This document shows, piece after piece, positions 1-9,101 of a stretch of 64,000 nt of DNA; positions within the stretch are counted from its first letter, which is position 1, and the number at the start of each line of letters is the position of its first letter. The translations under genes were made by a program, and so were the position numbers. The notes beneath the pieces are model-generated. The model did not search any database. It saw only the letters and a list, made by a program, of their open reading frames with translations, and was not told where the DNA came from. Origin of the DNA: Niabella agricola (GTDB lineage: Bacteria; Bacteroidota; Bacteroidia; Chitinophagales; Chitinophagaceae); the NCBI RefSeq assembly GCF_021538615.1, contig NZ_JAJHIZ010000003.1, positions 1,612,001-1,676,000 on the forward strand. Direction: 5' to 3'.

Positions 1-155
1 TTTTCCTTCAACCGCTTCAACATGTCGTTTACGGTTGCGGGCTTCAATCCCAGGTGAATGGCAAGATCATTGGTCCCTGCCTCTTTTTTGCCGGAATCCT
101 CAGACGTCAGATAGAGCAACGCCTTGAGATAATTTTCTTCGGTATTGGACAACAT
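1..155 (-). CDS. MntR/DtxR-family metal-dependent regulator (partial, N-terminal part)
   Basis: The reverse strand opens with ATG at 155 and runs off the window start. It encodes a winged-helix N-terminus (starts MLSNTEENYLKALLYL; later LGLKPATVNDMLKRL) typical of DtxR/MntR iron- or manganese-responsive repressors. The first helix (EENYLKALLYL) and the recognition helix region (ATVNDMLKRL) fit the family well. Only about 51 residues are visible, so the metal-binding and dimerisation domains cannot be judged. A TTAGG/CCTAA inverted repeat lies 36 bp upstream of the start, which fits an autoregulatory operator. Whether it senses Mn or Fe is not decidable here. Confidence 0.85.
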   Translation of the reverse strand, partial: MLSNTEENYLKALLYLTSEDSGKKEAGTNDLAIHLGLKPATVNDMLKRLKE

Positions 156-190
156 CCGTCAAAACTACCAAAAAAATCTAAATAGAAAAG

Positions 191-204
191 TTAGGGCCTC
201 CTAA
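191..204. promoter_or_regulatory. Candidate MntR/DtxR operator (TTAGG-GCCT-CCTAA)
   Basis: This is a perfect 5-bp inverted repeat, TTAGG and CCTAA with a 4-bp spacer, between the divergent regulator at 155 and the beta-lactamase at 330. Known DtxR-type boxes contain the same TTAGG/CCTAA half-sites. The assignment to this regulator is inferred from position. Confidence 0.5.
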
Positions 205-329
205 GATGCAGGAGGATTCAAAAATCGTATTTGCAACCATTAAGCGTTACTATCGCTATCCGCAGATCAGCACCAAGCATCGATGCGGTTTCTTTTAATC
301 ACCCAGGCTTATTAAATTGCAGCAGATTT

Positions 330-1130
330 ATGCGTATATATTTTATTTTTATTTTTCTGCTGACCGGGATCTGCGTCCGGAGCCAGACCGGCCTTCGACA
401 ACCCTTTATTGACTGCGGTGTAACAGGTAGTACGACGATCTTTGATCTTAATAACAACCGCTGGTTCATCACCGACAGTGCGGATGCACAGGCCGCCACA
501 CAGCCGGCGTCTACATTTAAGATCATTAACCTGCTGATTGCCCTGGAATCCGGTGTGATCAGGGATGAACAGGAGATCGTAAAATGGCCGGGGCATACGG
601 ACACCACCCTTTATGGATACCGGCCCGATATATACAGGGATATGAGTGTAAAAGAAGCATTTGAAGTTTCAGCCGGATGGGTATTTATTGAGTTAGCTAA
701 ACGCATCGGCCGGAAAAAATATCAGCACTATCTCGATCAATGCCATTATGGGAACGGGAACCTGACAGAGAAGGGGACCGACTTCTGGAACTTTGGTCCT
801 TTTGCTATTACACCCCAAAACCAGGTAGCCTTTCTGATAAAAGTATATCAGGAACAACTCCCCTTTTCCAAAAGGAACCTGGCCATCCTGAAAAACGTAA
901 TGGTCACCGAAACCAACGACCATCATACGATCCGCTCCAAAACGGGATGGACACGTATTGCAGGCAAAAATATCGGGTGGTGGACGGGATATGTTACTAC
1001 AAAAAACAACGTATACTTCTTTGCCACCCGTATTCAGAACAGCCGGTCTGACAATAACCCCGGCTTTGGCAATTGCCGGAAATCCATCACCCGGCATTTT
1101 CTTCGTCAGCTGGGTGCATTACCGGAATAG
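330..1130 (+). CDS. Class D (OXA-like) beta-lactamase
   Basis: Periplasmic serine beta-lactamase of class D, 266 residues from the ATG at 330. That start gives a clean signal peptide (MRIYFIFIFLLTGICVRS); the open frame continues upstream to 231 without one. Visible motifs are S61-T-F-K64 (catalytic Ser and carbamylated Lys), Y140-G-N and K204-T-G. The class D SxV motif is replaced by S114-A-G, followed by Trp instead of the usual Pro. Length and the QVAFLIKVY segment fit the OXA family. It stands alone, divergent from the metal regulator, with no mobile element beside it, so it is probably an intrinsic chromosomal enzyme. Substrate range cannot be read from the sequence. Confidence 0.88.
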   Translation: MRIYFIFIFLLTGICVRSQTGLRQPFIDCGVTGSTTIFDLNNNRWFITDSADAQAATQPASTFKIINLLIALESGVIRDEQEIVKWPGHTDTTLYGYRPDIYRDMSVKEAFEVSAGWVFIELAKRIGRKKYQHYLDQCHYGNGNLTEKGTDFWNFGPFAITPQNQVAFLIKVYQEQLPFSKRNLAILKNVMVTETNDHHTIRSKTGWTRIAGKNIGWWTGYVTTKNNVYFFATRIQNSRSDNNPGFGNCRKSITRHFLRQLGALPE

Positions 1131-1201
1131 TAGTACTGCCGGTTCATTCGCCGGCTATCACCGGTAAAAAACAGCTATCATTGTAACGAAAACAGTCATC
1201 T

Positions 1202-1990
1202 ATGCTATCTGAATCATTTATTTGTACCACCTGTGGTACTGGTTACGCCCCTTCAACACAACCACCTTCAGCATGTCCGGTTTGCGAAGATGAGCGCCAG
1301 TATGTAAATCCGATGGGACAAAGCTGGACAACGCTTAGGCAGATCAACCGCACGCATAAAAACATCATTGATAAGATTGACACAGGGCTGTATGCCCTGT
1401 ATACTACCCCTTCCCTTGCCATCGGGCAGCGGGCATATTTGCTCAAGACCCCGCAGGGCAATATACTCTGGGATTGTATTGCCAACCTCGATGCCATAAC
1501 CATTGAGCTGATTAACGAACTGGGGGGTATTCAGAAAATAGCCATCTCCCATCCGCATTATTATACGACAATGGCAGAATGGAGCCATGCCTTTGGGGCA
1601 CCCGTGTATATCCATCAGCGGGATGCGGACTGGATTCCCCGCAGGGATTTTAACCTGCAGCTTTGGGAGGGGTTAAAAACAGAGCTCCTCCCAGGTGCCA
1701 CGCTCATTAACAGCGCCGGTCATTTTGATGGCGGTACCATTTTGCACTACGACCGCATTTTATTAGTAGGCGATATCATACAGGTGTCACCCAACCTTAA
1801 AACCGCAAGCTTTATGTACAGCTATCCCAATTACATCCCACTCGATAAAAAAAGCATCCTGCATATAAGGTCGTCGCTCGCGGGTGTACCATTTGAGGCC
1901 ATGTACGGCGCCTTCGGAAAGGCGATTACCCGGCAGGCGAGGAAGGCCTTTGATGACTCAATAGCGCGCTACCTGAGGGTTTTTGAATAA
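1202..1990 (+). CDS. MBL-fold metallo-hydrolase with N-terminal Cys4 zinc-ribbon-like motif
   Basis: A 262-residue cytoplasmic protein without a signal peptide. Residues 8-28 carry two CxxC pairs (C8, C11, C25, C28) like a small rubredoxin or zinc knuckle. The rest is a metallo-beta-lactamase fold: S-H117-P-H119-Y-Y takes the place of the usual HxHxDH, followed by a GHFDGG histidine near residue 174 and an LLVGD aspartate near 189. The DH part of the first motif is absent, so metal loading may differ from a classical two-zinc site. Substrate unknown. It precedes the broken SRPBCC gene by a few bases. Confidence 0.75.
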   Translation: MLSESFICTTCGTGYAPSTQPPSACPVCEDERQYVNPMGQSWTTLRQINRTHKNIIDKIDTGLYALYTTPSLAIGQRAYLLKTPQGNILWDCIANLDAITIELINELGGIQKIAISHPHYYTTMAEWSHAFGAPVYIHQRDADWIPRRDFNLQLWEGLKTELLPGATLINSAGHFDGGTILHYDRILLVGDIIQVSPNLKTASFMYSYPNYIPLDKKSILHIRSSLAGVPFEAMYGAFGKAITRQARKAFDDSIARYLRVFE

Positions 1991-1992
1991 AA

Positions 1993-2436
1993 ATGTACTT
2001 TTATAAAAAAAGTCATAGCAACAACAGAACAAAACTTTGCACAGGCAGCAAGGCTGATCCGAAGGCCGGTTGCTGAAGTATTTGAAGCTTTTGTTAACCC
2101 GGAGATCACCACAAAAATATGGTTCACCAAAAGCAGTGGTCCCCTGGAAAAGGAAGGCAACTGGAGTGGGTTTGGGAAATGTACCATGTAACCGTTCCTG
2201 TTTTTGTACGGGAAGCAGACCCGCTAAAAAAAATTGAAATTGAATGTGGCAACCAGGGTAAAAAAACATTTGTGAGCATTATAAACAGCGGGTTTAAAGG
2301 CGATATGGATCAGCAGATGGCCGCAATACGGGATCCTACGGAAGGCTTCGCCCTTGTACTTGCCGGGTTGAAAGTCTTGCTGGAGCACGGCATACAACTG
2401 AACCTGGTGAATGATCGTTTTCCGGGCGGAATATAG
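1993..2436 (+). pseudogene. SRPBCC/AHSA1-like domain gene, broken by two frameshifts
   Basis: The sequence encodes a START/Bet v1-like SRPBCC protein in two frames. An ATG at 1993 begins in frame 1. The conserved N-terminal part (VIATTEQNFAQAARLI, then VFEAFVNPEITTKIWFTKSSG) is read in frame 2 from about 2012. The rest (QLEWVWEMYHVTVPVF to the end) returns to frame 1. The breaks fall at an A7 run (2005-2011) and at an A4 run near 2142. A one-base change at each run would restore an intact protein of about 147 residues. Frame 1 alone hits TGA near 2066 and frame 2 hits TAA near 2210. It is either a recent pseudogene or two homopolymer sequencing errors. Confidence 0.65.
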
Positions 2437-2593
2437 TTGAAGGACTACAGACACCAATGCTTTACCGGCCGTTTAGGCAACCCCCTCCGTTGCGGTGCAT
2501 TCTTCAATACACTTACTGTAAGCAGCACTTAGAAAGCCCTTGCTACTTTGCTGGGGTTGTCGTATATTCCGGATTATCACTAAGAATAATTCT

Positions 2594-2938
2594 ATGCAAA
2601 CAGAACAAACGATTAATTGGTCGGACTTTACAAAAATTGAAATGCGTGTAGGCACCATTATTCATGCCGAAGTATTTAAGGAAGCACATAAACCCGCTTA
2701 CAAAATCACCATCGACTTCGGACCATATGGCCGTTATAAATCCTCGGCACAAATCACCAAACTTTACAGCGTCGAGTCTTTACCGGGCAAACAGGTGATT
2801 GCCGTTCTGAATTTTCCGCCTAAACAGATCGCTAATTTTTACAGCGAATGCCTGGTATTAGGCACAGTTGGGGAATCCAATACCATTACCCTCCTCTCAC
2901 CGGAGCAACCGGTACCAAACGGCCTGCGGATAGGATAA
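2594..2938 (+). CDS. csaA: CsaA-like tRNA-binding protein
   Basis: A 114-residue single-domain protein of the CsaA/EMAP II-like OB-fold family (tRNA-binding, PF01588). It starts at the second in-frame ATG, since the longer frame adds an unrelated N-terminus. Family features are the [10 protein letters not shown] opening, the YKSSAQIT stretch, and the [18 protein letters not shown] segment, which matches CsaA closely. CsaA has been proposed as an export-related chaperone and tRNA binder. It acts in the cytoplasm. The gene is a single unit 25 bp upstream of the macrodomain gene and may be cotranscribed with it. Confidence 0.88.
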   Translation: MQTEQTINWSDFTKIEMRVGTIIHAEVFKEAHKPAYKITIDFGPYGRYKSSAQITKLYSVESLPGKQVIAVLNFPPKQIANFYSECLVLGTVGESNTITLLSPEQPVPNGLRIG

Positions 2939-2963
2939 TCAAACCGTTTTAAAACGCACGCAT

Positions 2964-3493
2964 ATGATCGAAATCATCACCGGGGATATTACCAAAGTGG
3001 TAGCAGATGCCATTGTAAATGCCGCCAACGCCTCTTTGATGGGTGGCGGTGGTGTGGACGGGGCCATTCACCGTGCGGGCGGCCCCGAGATCCTTGCCGA
3101 ATGCCGGAGGATCGTTGCAAAACAGGGTGGATGCCGAACCGGTGAAGCTGTCATTACCACCGCAGGCCGGCTGCCTGCAAAATATGTGATTCATACCGTT
3201 GGGCCGGTATGGAACGGCGGCACCAAACAGGAAGCTACAAAATTGCACAACTGTTATATTCATTCGCTGGAACAGGCAGCGGAGCATCATTGCCGGAGCA
3301 TCATTGCCGGAGCATTGCCTTTCCGGGCATCAGCACCGGCATTTATGGCTATCCCAAAAATGAAGCCGCCGTTATTGCGGTGCGTGCCGTAAAGCTGTTT
3401 CTGCATCAACCTTCCTCCATCGAAAAAGTCTACTTCGTTTGTTTTGATGCGGAATACGAGCAGTATATGCATTTGGAAAACAACCGCCAGTAG
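2964..3493 (+). pseudogene. Macrodomain (ADP-ribose-binding) protein, frameshifted by a 14-bp tandem duplication
   Basis: The frame from 2964 encodes a macrodomain: [19 protein letters not shown], the [17 protein letters not shown]-ribose loop, and [10 protein letters not shown]. At 3281-3308 the 14-mer ggagcatcattgcc is present twice in tandem, which shifts the frame. The expected C-terminus ([14 protein letters not shown], then [13 protein letters not shown]) continues in another frame to a stop at 3493. Removing one copy restores a continuous reading frame of about 171 residues. As written, the product ends at 3392 with a foreign tail and lacks the second ligand-binding loop ([10 protein letters not shown]). 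A tandem duplication is not a usual sequencing error, so this is probably a real mutation. Confidence 0.85.
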
Positions 3494-3769
3494 CCCCGAA
3501 CACCCTTGTCCCAGCATGCACGGCCATCAGGACTCATCGCCCAGCGGAAGCATATCCCCTGCTTTATCGCTCCCTGTAACCGTACCTTCGGCTACTACCC
3601 TTCCCGTAACGGCTCGCTGCACACCGCCCAGCAGTACAAAACAGCAAAGAGCATCCTTTTAAATATAATTACAATCATGAAGCGGCGCCATTCCTTTAAC
3701 AATTTTTGCATACACATCCTTTATGGTTCCATCATATCGATCGTTGCCCGTAATATAGTAACTTGCTGT

Positions 3770-5065
3770 ATGAATAAATCCACCTTCTTATTTATTGGTG
3801 CCGGGCTGCTGGCCTCGCTCATGGTGACCGGGCAGGATAAGGCCGCTGTAATCAGCCAACGGGCGGAGGCTTTGCAGGTAAAGCTTTCGGAGTGGCGCCG
3901 GCACATCCACCAAAACCCGGAGCTCAGCAACCGTGAGTTCAAAACACAGCAATATATACTTACACATTTGAAAAAGCTGGGGATCCAAACACAAGCACTT
4001 GCCAAAACGGGTGTGGTGGGCATTTTAACGGGAGGCAGGCCCGGACCAGTGATTGCATTGCGGGCCGATATGGATGCCCTGCCCGTATTGGAACGAAATG
4101 AACTTCCGTTTAAATCCACAGCCAAAGGCGAATACCTTGGAAAAGAAGTACCGGTAATGCATGCCTGCGGACATGATGCCCATGTGGCCATGCTGATGGG
4201 TGCCGCTGAGTTATTGGCGGGTATGAAGGCCGATATTCCCGGAACCGTTAAGTTTATCTTTCAGCCGGCGGAAGAAGGTGCTCCCGGCGACGAGGAAGGC
4301 GGCGCTTCGTTGATGGTAAAGGACGGCGTGCTGGAACACCCGAAGGTGGCGGCTGTTTTCGGAATGCATATTGAAAGCTGGATCGAAGAAGGAAAGGTTT
4401 TTTATAAACCCGGACCATTTATGGCGGCCAGCGACTGGTTTACAATTAAAATAAAAGGAAGTCAGTCGCATGGCGCACAACCCTGGAAGGGTGTGGATCC
4501 CGTTGCTATCAGTGCGCAGATCATTACAGCCCTCCAGCAGATCGTCAGCCGGCAAGCGGATCTTACAAAAGCACCGGTGGTACTCACGGTTGGAAAAATA
4601 AACGCGGGCGTACGCAATAATATCATTCCGGAAGAACTGGAAATGGCCGGCACAATACGCACTTTTGACACAGCCATGCAGCAGGATGTACACCGGCGCA
4701 TGCTCAACATTGCCACGGGCATTGCCGCGGCCAATGGAGCTACAGCAACCGTAACGATCAAAAACAATACACCGGTTACGAACAACAGTCCGGAACTGAC
4801 GCGAAAAATCATTCCTATACTGAAGAAAGCCGTGGGGAACGAAAATGTGCAGGAGACCAATTGGGTGACCGGTGCTGAGGATTTCGCTTTTTATGGGCAG
4901 CGCGCGCCTGCTGTATTTCTTTATTATGGCGGTATGCCCAAAGGCAATGATCCGGCCAAAGCCCCGCCGCATCACACACCCGATTTCATGATATCAGACC
5001 GTATGCTCTATAACGGTGTGAAAATATTTTGTAACCTGGTGTTTGACTATGCAGCAATTCCGTAA
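3770..5065 (+). CDS. M20-family amidohydrolase (IAA-amino acid hydrolase / N-acyl amino acid deacylase type)
   Basis: A 431-residue exported zinc-dependent amidohydrolase. The ATG at 3770 gives a signal peptide (MNKSTFLFIGAGLLASLMVTG); the frame extends upstream to 3506 but without sense. M20D features are ADMDAL (residues 100-104), the H131-A-C133-G-H135-D-A-H138 metal site, the PAEEG catalytic pair E168-E169, and a central dimerisation domain. Such enzymes cleave N-acylated amino acids or short peptides, here probably in the periplasm. The 276 bp upstream shows no recognisable gene. Confidence 0.87.
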   Translation: MNKSTFLFIGAGLLASLMVTGQDKAAVISQRAEALQVKLSEWRRHIHQNPELSNREFKTQQYILTHLKKLGIQTQALAKTGVVGILTGGRPGPVIALRADMDALPVLERNELPFKSTAKGEYLGKEVPVMHACGHDAHVAMLMGAAELLAGMKADIPGTVKFIFQPAEEGAPGDEEGGASLMVKDGVLEHPKVAAVFGMHIESWIEEGKVFYKPGPFMAASDWFTIKIKGSQSHGAQPWKGVDPVAISAQIITALQQIVSRQADLTKAPVVLTVGKINAGVRNNIIPEELEMAGTIRTFDTAMQQDVHRRMLNIATGIAAANGATATVTIKNNTPVTNNSPELTRKIIPILKKAVGNENVQETNWVTGAEDFAFYGQRAPAVFLYYGGMPKGNDPAKAPPHHTPDFMISDRMLYNGVKIFCNLVFDYAAIP

Positions 5066-5143
5066 AGAAAAGCCGGTTTCCCGCTAGTAAAACATACTGG
5101 TTGCAGACAATCCCAAACAGGTGTGTTTGAAAAATATACCCGT

Positions 5144-6220
5144 TTATTTTTTACCAAGTAATGCGGCCAGTTTCTGATCCAGATCTTCTCCGCGAAGATC
5201 CTTAGCCAGGATCTTTCCATCAGGTCCCAGCAACAGGTTACGGGGAATGGCGGTAATCCGGTATTTCTGGGCGACCTCATTTTCCCATCCTTTCAGATCG
5301 CTTACCTGCGTCCAGGTAAGTTCATCTTTTTTTATAGCCGCCAGCCACCGGTCTTTTTCTTCGTCGAGCGAAACACCCAATACGGTAAAGTTTTTGTCTT
5401 TGTATTTTTTAAACGTCTTTACCAGGTTTACGTTCTCTCTCCTGCAGGGCCCGCACCAGCTTGCCCAGAAATCAACCAATACATATTTACCGCGGAACTG
5501 AGCCAGTGATACATCCCTGCCGCTGGTGTCTTTCTGCATAAAATCTGTTGCAATGCTTCCCACAGCATTAAAGCGGGCATCAATCAGCGCCTTCTTGAGC
5601 TGCCCGCCAATGGCCGTGCTCATGGCTTCGCCGGTAAGCATCTTTGCTCGCTTTTCCAGCAGTGCAATATCTTCTGTAAAACCGATGGTAGACAGAATCA
5701 CCATGGCGCTTACAGGAGAAGACGGATGTTTGCTAACAAACTGGTCTACGCTTTTTTGTATATCGTCTACCTGTGCTTTCATTGCATCGCTCAGGTTTTT
5801 GTCTTCCGGATTCGACTGCAATTGCATGCCCAGCTGATCGATCTTTTCAAATTTCGGAATAAACTGGTCCTGAAATTCGGTAAATGCGTCCTGGGTCTTT
5901 GAGCCGGTAAACCTCCAGTCGTCTATTTTTGTTTTTACCGAACCGGATACTTTTACATTTTCGTTTCCCAGGAAAACAGCCGTCTTCATCGTATCACCCA
6001 CCATCAATCCCAGGAGGGTAGCCGCCTCCAGTTTACTGCTTAACACAAAAGCGCCGCCTTTCGACCTGGTTTCACCAAGAGGTGAAGATCCGTTCTCCAG
6101 GTCGATCAAAACCACAGATGTATTATCCGGCAAGCCTTCCACCGATCCGGTCAATGTTAATTTTTGAGCCATCGTACTCAGGGGTAAGAGGAATGCAAGA
6201 AGAAGACTGATTTTATTCAT
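5144..6220 (-). CDS. TlpA-like thioredoxin-domain protein with N-terminal DUF4369-type domain
   Basis: A 358-residue exported thiol-disulfide protein. The ATG at 6220 opens a signal peptide (MNKISLLLAFLLPLSTMAQ). The N-terminal two-thirds (beta-rich, then helical) resembles the DUF4369 region found in Bacteroidota TlpA proteins. The C-terminal thioredoxin domain has WC256-G-P-C259 and the cis-proline segment ITAIP. It likely keeps periplasmic or outer-membrane-linked thiols reduced. It is monocistronic, convergent with the M20 gene and downstream of trpA on the same strand, with a 243-bp gap that argues for its own promoter. Confidence 0.87.
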   Translation of the reverse strand: MNKISLLLAFLLPLSTMAQKLTLTGSVEGLPDNTSVVLIDLENGSSPLGETRSKGGAFVLSSKLEAATLLGLMVGDTMKTAVFLGNENVKVSGSVKTKIDDWRFTGSKTQDAFTEFQDQFIPKFEKIDQLGMQLQSNPEDKNLSDAMKAQVDDIQKSVDQFVSKHPSSPVSAMVILSTIGFTEDIALLEKRAKMLTGEAMSTAIGGQLKKALIDARFNAVGSIATDFMQKDTSGRDVSLAQFRGKYVLVDFWASWCGPCRRENVNLVKTFKKYKDKNFTVLGVSLDEEKDRWLAAIKKDELTWTQVSDLKGWENEVAQKYRITAIPRNLLLGPDGKILAKDLRGEDLDQKLAALLGKK

Positions 6221-6463
6221 TGAAATCGATTTTAAGTACATGTTCCGGGATACTATTCCCAGTAAAACAAGATTACGCTTTTTTTGTTGCTTGTATTTAT
6301 AACGATGCCTCTGTGAAGTTGCGCTAACCGGGTTGTATATATCCTTTTATGCCTGATAACCTGTTGATTACCTGACGCAGGCTGTAACAGATTTGTACCG
6401 ATGGCATATGCGATTTAGCAAAACATTAATAGTGCTGCGGATCCCGGAAGGGCTGATTACAGC

Positions 6464-7237
6464 TCACCCCAGCACTTTCTTTATAAAATGACGGGTAGCT
6501 GCTGCCAGGTCTGGTTGGCCTTCCAGTGCTTTTATGTATGCAGAGCCGATGATAGCCCCGTTTGCATAGTTGCAGGCCCTGGAAAATGTATCCTGGTCTT
6601 TGATACCAAACCCCACCAGTATGGGATTGTTTAACCCGTAATTTTTTAAACGTTCCAGGTATTGTTCTACGGCAGAAAACTCTTTTTCATTACCTGTGGT
6701 TGATGAAGAGGATACAGCATACAGGAAACCGCTGCTGAGCGCATCCAGTTTCCGAACCCTGGCTTCGGAGGTTTCGGGAGTTACAAGGAAAATAAAGCTG
6801 AGCCCGTACTGCTCTACGATTGTCTTATAGGTCGTTTCAAATTCAAACGGCGGCAGGTCCGGAAGGATCAGGCCATCCACGCCCACAGCAGCAGCATCTG
6901 CACAAAACTTTTCAAAGCCATACTGTAACACGGGATTCATGTATCCCATCAGCACTACCGGCACATGGATCCGTTCACGCATTGGCTTCAACTGCTCAAA
7001 CAACAATGAAAGCGTCATCCCCCCCTGTAATGCAATGGTGCTGCTGTTCTGGATCACCTCTCCATCTGCCAGCGGATCACTATACGGCATTCCCAGTTCA
7101 ATGATATCCGCTCCGCTTTCCTGCAACGCTTCCATCACTGGCAGGGTGCTGTTTACCTGCGGGAAGCCTGCGGTACAATATACATTCAATACGTTCTTTT
7201 CTTTCTTTGCAAATACATCTTTTAACCGGCTCATCAA
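6464..7237 (-). CDS. trpA: Tryptophan synthase alpha subunit
   Basis: Cleaves indole-3-glycerol phosphate to indole and glyceraldehyde-3-phosphate, and channels indole to TrpB. It has 257 residues, normal for the family. The catalytic acids are in IIELGMPYSDPLADG (Glu of ELG and Asp of SDP), with the phosphate-binding GFGIKD loop near the C-terminus. It lies 136 bp downstream of trpB on the same strand, so trpBA is a two-gene unit separated by about 12 kb from trpEGDCF. A relatively large gap for cotranscribed trpBA leaves room for a separate start signal. Confidence 0.96.
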   Translation of the reverse strand: MMSRLKDVFAKKEKNVLNVYCTAGFPQVNSTLPVMEALQESGADIIELGMPYSDPLADGEVIQNSSTIALQGGMTLSLLFEQLKPMRERIHVPVVLMGYMNPVLQYGFEKFCADAAAVGVDGLILPDLPPFEFETTYKTIVEQYGLSFIFLVTPETSEARVRKLDALSSGFLYAVSSSSTTGNEKEFSAVEQYLERLKNYGLNNPILVGFGIKDQDTFSRACNYANGAIIGSAYIKALEGQPDLAAATRHFIKKVLG

Positions 7238-7373
7238 TATTCTTTTAGTAATCTTTCGCTTCTTTAAGTTATTTTATTTTTAAAACGGCATCATCGGAAT
7301 ATCCCGGGTTTACTACCGCTCCTGCCAATGAGGATATATATCAGATCCATTGTTTGCAACGCAGCTAATAACA

Positions 7374-8570
7374 CTATGCCCCTGCCCCCATGGCTTTCAT
7401 ATAGGTTTCCATATCCTTATCACCACGACCGCTCAGGCATACCACTACATGGTCGTCCTTTGCAAAAGAAACCTTGTTGAGTGCTGCCAGTGCATGCGCG
7501 CTTTCCAACGCCGGGATAATCCCTTCCAGTTTAGCCAACTCAAAGGCTGCATCCAGTGCTTCCTGGTCGGTCGCGTTCAAAAAGGTTCCTCTTCCGGTTA
7601 CAAAAAGATGCGCGTGCATGGGGCCAATGCCCGGATAATCCAGGCCCGCAGAAATGCTGTACGGCTCTTCTACCTGGCCATCCGCCGTTTGCATCAGGAA
7701 GCTTTTACTTCCATGTAGGATACCAGGTTTTCCCAGCTGGGTAGCGGCTGCACTCATGTGAGTGTCAATACCGCAGCCCGCAGCTTCCACGGCATAAATA
7801 CCTACAGACGGCTCATCCAGGAAATGATAAAAGGTGCCAGCAGCATTGCTGCCCCCGCCCACACAGGCAATGACTGCACGCGGTAGTTCGGTTCCGATTT
7901 TCTCCGCCAGCTGTGTTCTGATTTCCTTGCTGATCACGCTCTGAAACCGGGCTACCATATCCGGGTATGGATGCGGACCTACCACACTGCCGATGATATA
8001 AAACGTATCATTAGGATTGTTGATCCAGTCGCGGATGGCTTCATTGGTGGCATCTTTTAACGTTTTACTCCCGCTCTTTGCCGGAACCACCGTGGCTCCC
8101 AGCATTTTCATCCGGGCCACGTTCGGTGCCTGGCGTTCGATATCCTTTTCACCCATATACACGATACATTCCAGGCCTTTCAGCGCGCATACAGTGGCAG
8201 TAGCTACTCCATGCTGCCCTGCGCCGGTTTCTGCAATGATGCGTTTTTTACCCAACCGTTCTGCCACCAGGATCTGGCCAATGGTATTGTTTACTTTATG
8301 TGCACCCGTATGACAAAGATCTTCCCGTTTCAAATACACATGGGTACCGTATTTTTCGCTCAGTCTTGCCGCCCAGTACAGAGGCGTCGGCCTTCCCGCA
8401 TAATCTTTAAGCAACAGCTGATATTCTTTTTGAAAAGCCGGATCTGCAATAATGTTTAAATAATTTTCCCGCAGCTCCTCTACATTCGGGTATAACATTT
8501 CGGGAATATAGGCTCCTCCAAATTCCCCGTAATAGCCCTGCTCATCCGGTTGTTTATATGATACCTGCAT
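7374..8570 (-). CDS. trpB: Tryptophan synthase beta subunit
   Basis: PLP enzyme that condenses indole with serine. It has 398 residues, of the TrpB1 type. The PLP lysine lies in [13 protein letters not shown] and the phosphate-binding loop is GGGSNAAG; the C-terminal CLSGRGDKD segment is also present. It is upstream of trpA on the minus strand. The 285 bp before its start contain no gene and only a weak TATCTTTA -7-like motif. No leader peptide with Trp codons was noticed here, unlike upstream of trpE. Confidence 0.97.
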   Translation of the reverse strand: MQVSYKQPDEQGYYGEFGGAYIPEMLYPNVEELRENYLNIIADPAFQKEYQLLLKDYAGRPTPLYWAARLSEKYGTHVYLKREDLCHTGAHKVNNTIGQILVAERLGKKRIIAETGAGQHGVATATVCALKGLECIVYMGEKDIERQAPNVARMKMLGATVVPAKSGSKTLKDATNEAIRDWINNPNDTFYIIGSVVGPHPYPDMVARFQSVISKEIRTQLAEKIGTELPRAVIACVGGGSNAAGTFYHFLDEPSVGIYAVEAAGCGIDTHMSAAATQLGKPGILHGSKSFLMQTADGQVEEPYSISAGLDYPGIGPMHAHLFVTGRGTFLNATDQEALDAAFELAKLEGIIPALESAHALAALNKVSFAKDDHVVVCLSGRGDKDMETYMKAMGAGA

Positions 8571-8806
8571 ATTTATGATTCAAAACTTTTTTTGATGAGG
8601 CGTAAAGATACATGAAATGTGCCTTATTGCCGGTTTGTAAGCGGAAGACCGGTCATACACGCCGCGATTGGTTTTACCGCTGTCACGCACGGCCGCCACG
8701 CAATGCATTCAGGGTAGATTCAAATCGAAACCGCTATATCCCTAACCTTTTTCATTATTGTAATCACCTGGTATTAAACCTATTCTTCCAATGTGCAAAG
8801 AAAAAT

Positions 8807-8838
8807 TTTGTTTCCCCCTTTTTGCAGTAGTATATTTA
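8807..8838 (+). promoter_or_regulatory. Bacteroidota-type promoter (TTTG-N20-TATATTTA)
   Basis: TTTG at 8807-8810, a 20-bp spacer, then TATATTTA at 8831-8838 (one mismatch to TAnnTTTG). It points at the small gene that follows. Its -7 box overlaps the ATG at 8838, which favours the later ATG at 8856 as the true start. Confidence 0.5.
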
Positions 8839-8855
8839 TGAAGGTATGGGAAACC

Positions 8856-9068
8856 ATGAGCATTATTTTGAACGATATCATCGCTAAGCCCGGAAAGGAT
8901 ACCCCTCAACCGGCTTTTCTGAACAATCTCCGGTTTACGGCAGATGCCATCGTTTATCTGACGGGAAAAACAACTTTCTTTAATATTTCAGAATGGATCT
9001 GGCATATTGAAATCATCGATGGCAGAGAATGGTATATTGTAACAGATAAAAAGCCTGAAATTGCTTAA
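8856..9068 (+). CDS. Small hypothetical protein
   Basis: Not recognised. About 70 residues from the ATG at 8856; the frame is open from 8793, with another ATG at 8838, but the promoter-like motif just upstream overlaps those starts. It has no signal peptide and no membrane segment, with an acidic and aromatic C-terminal half (ISEWIWHIEIIDGREWYIV). It is isolated between trpB (divergent) and the OstA-like gene (convergent). The tail WHIEIIDGREWYIVTDKK looks like one or two beta strands. Confidence 0.55.
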   Translation: MSIILNDIIAKPGKDTPQPAFLNNLRFTADAIVYLTGKTTFFNISEWIWHIEIIDGREWYIVTDKKPEIA

Positions 9069-9101
9069 AAAGCCTGCCCGAACCTAACCAATCCGTTTTT
9101 T

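Noticed and set aside
3506..3769. Upstream extension of the M20 gene
   Set aside because: The extension has no domain, and the ATG at 3770 opens a proper signal peptide.
4211..4975. Long minus-strand open frame inside the M20 gene
   Set aside because: Shadow of the amidohydrolase coding strand; no recognisable domain or start context.
7350..7718. Plus-strand frame over the 3' end of trpB
   Set aside because: Antisense to a well-supported gene; no family features.
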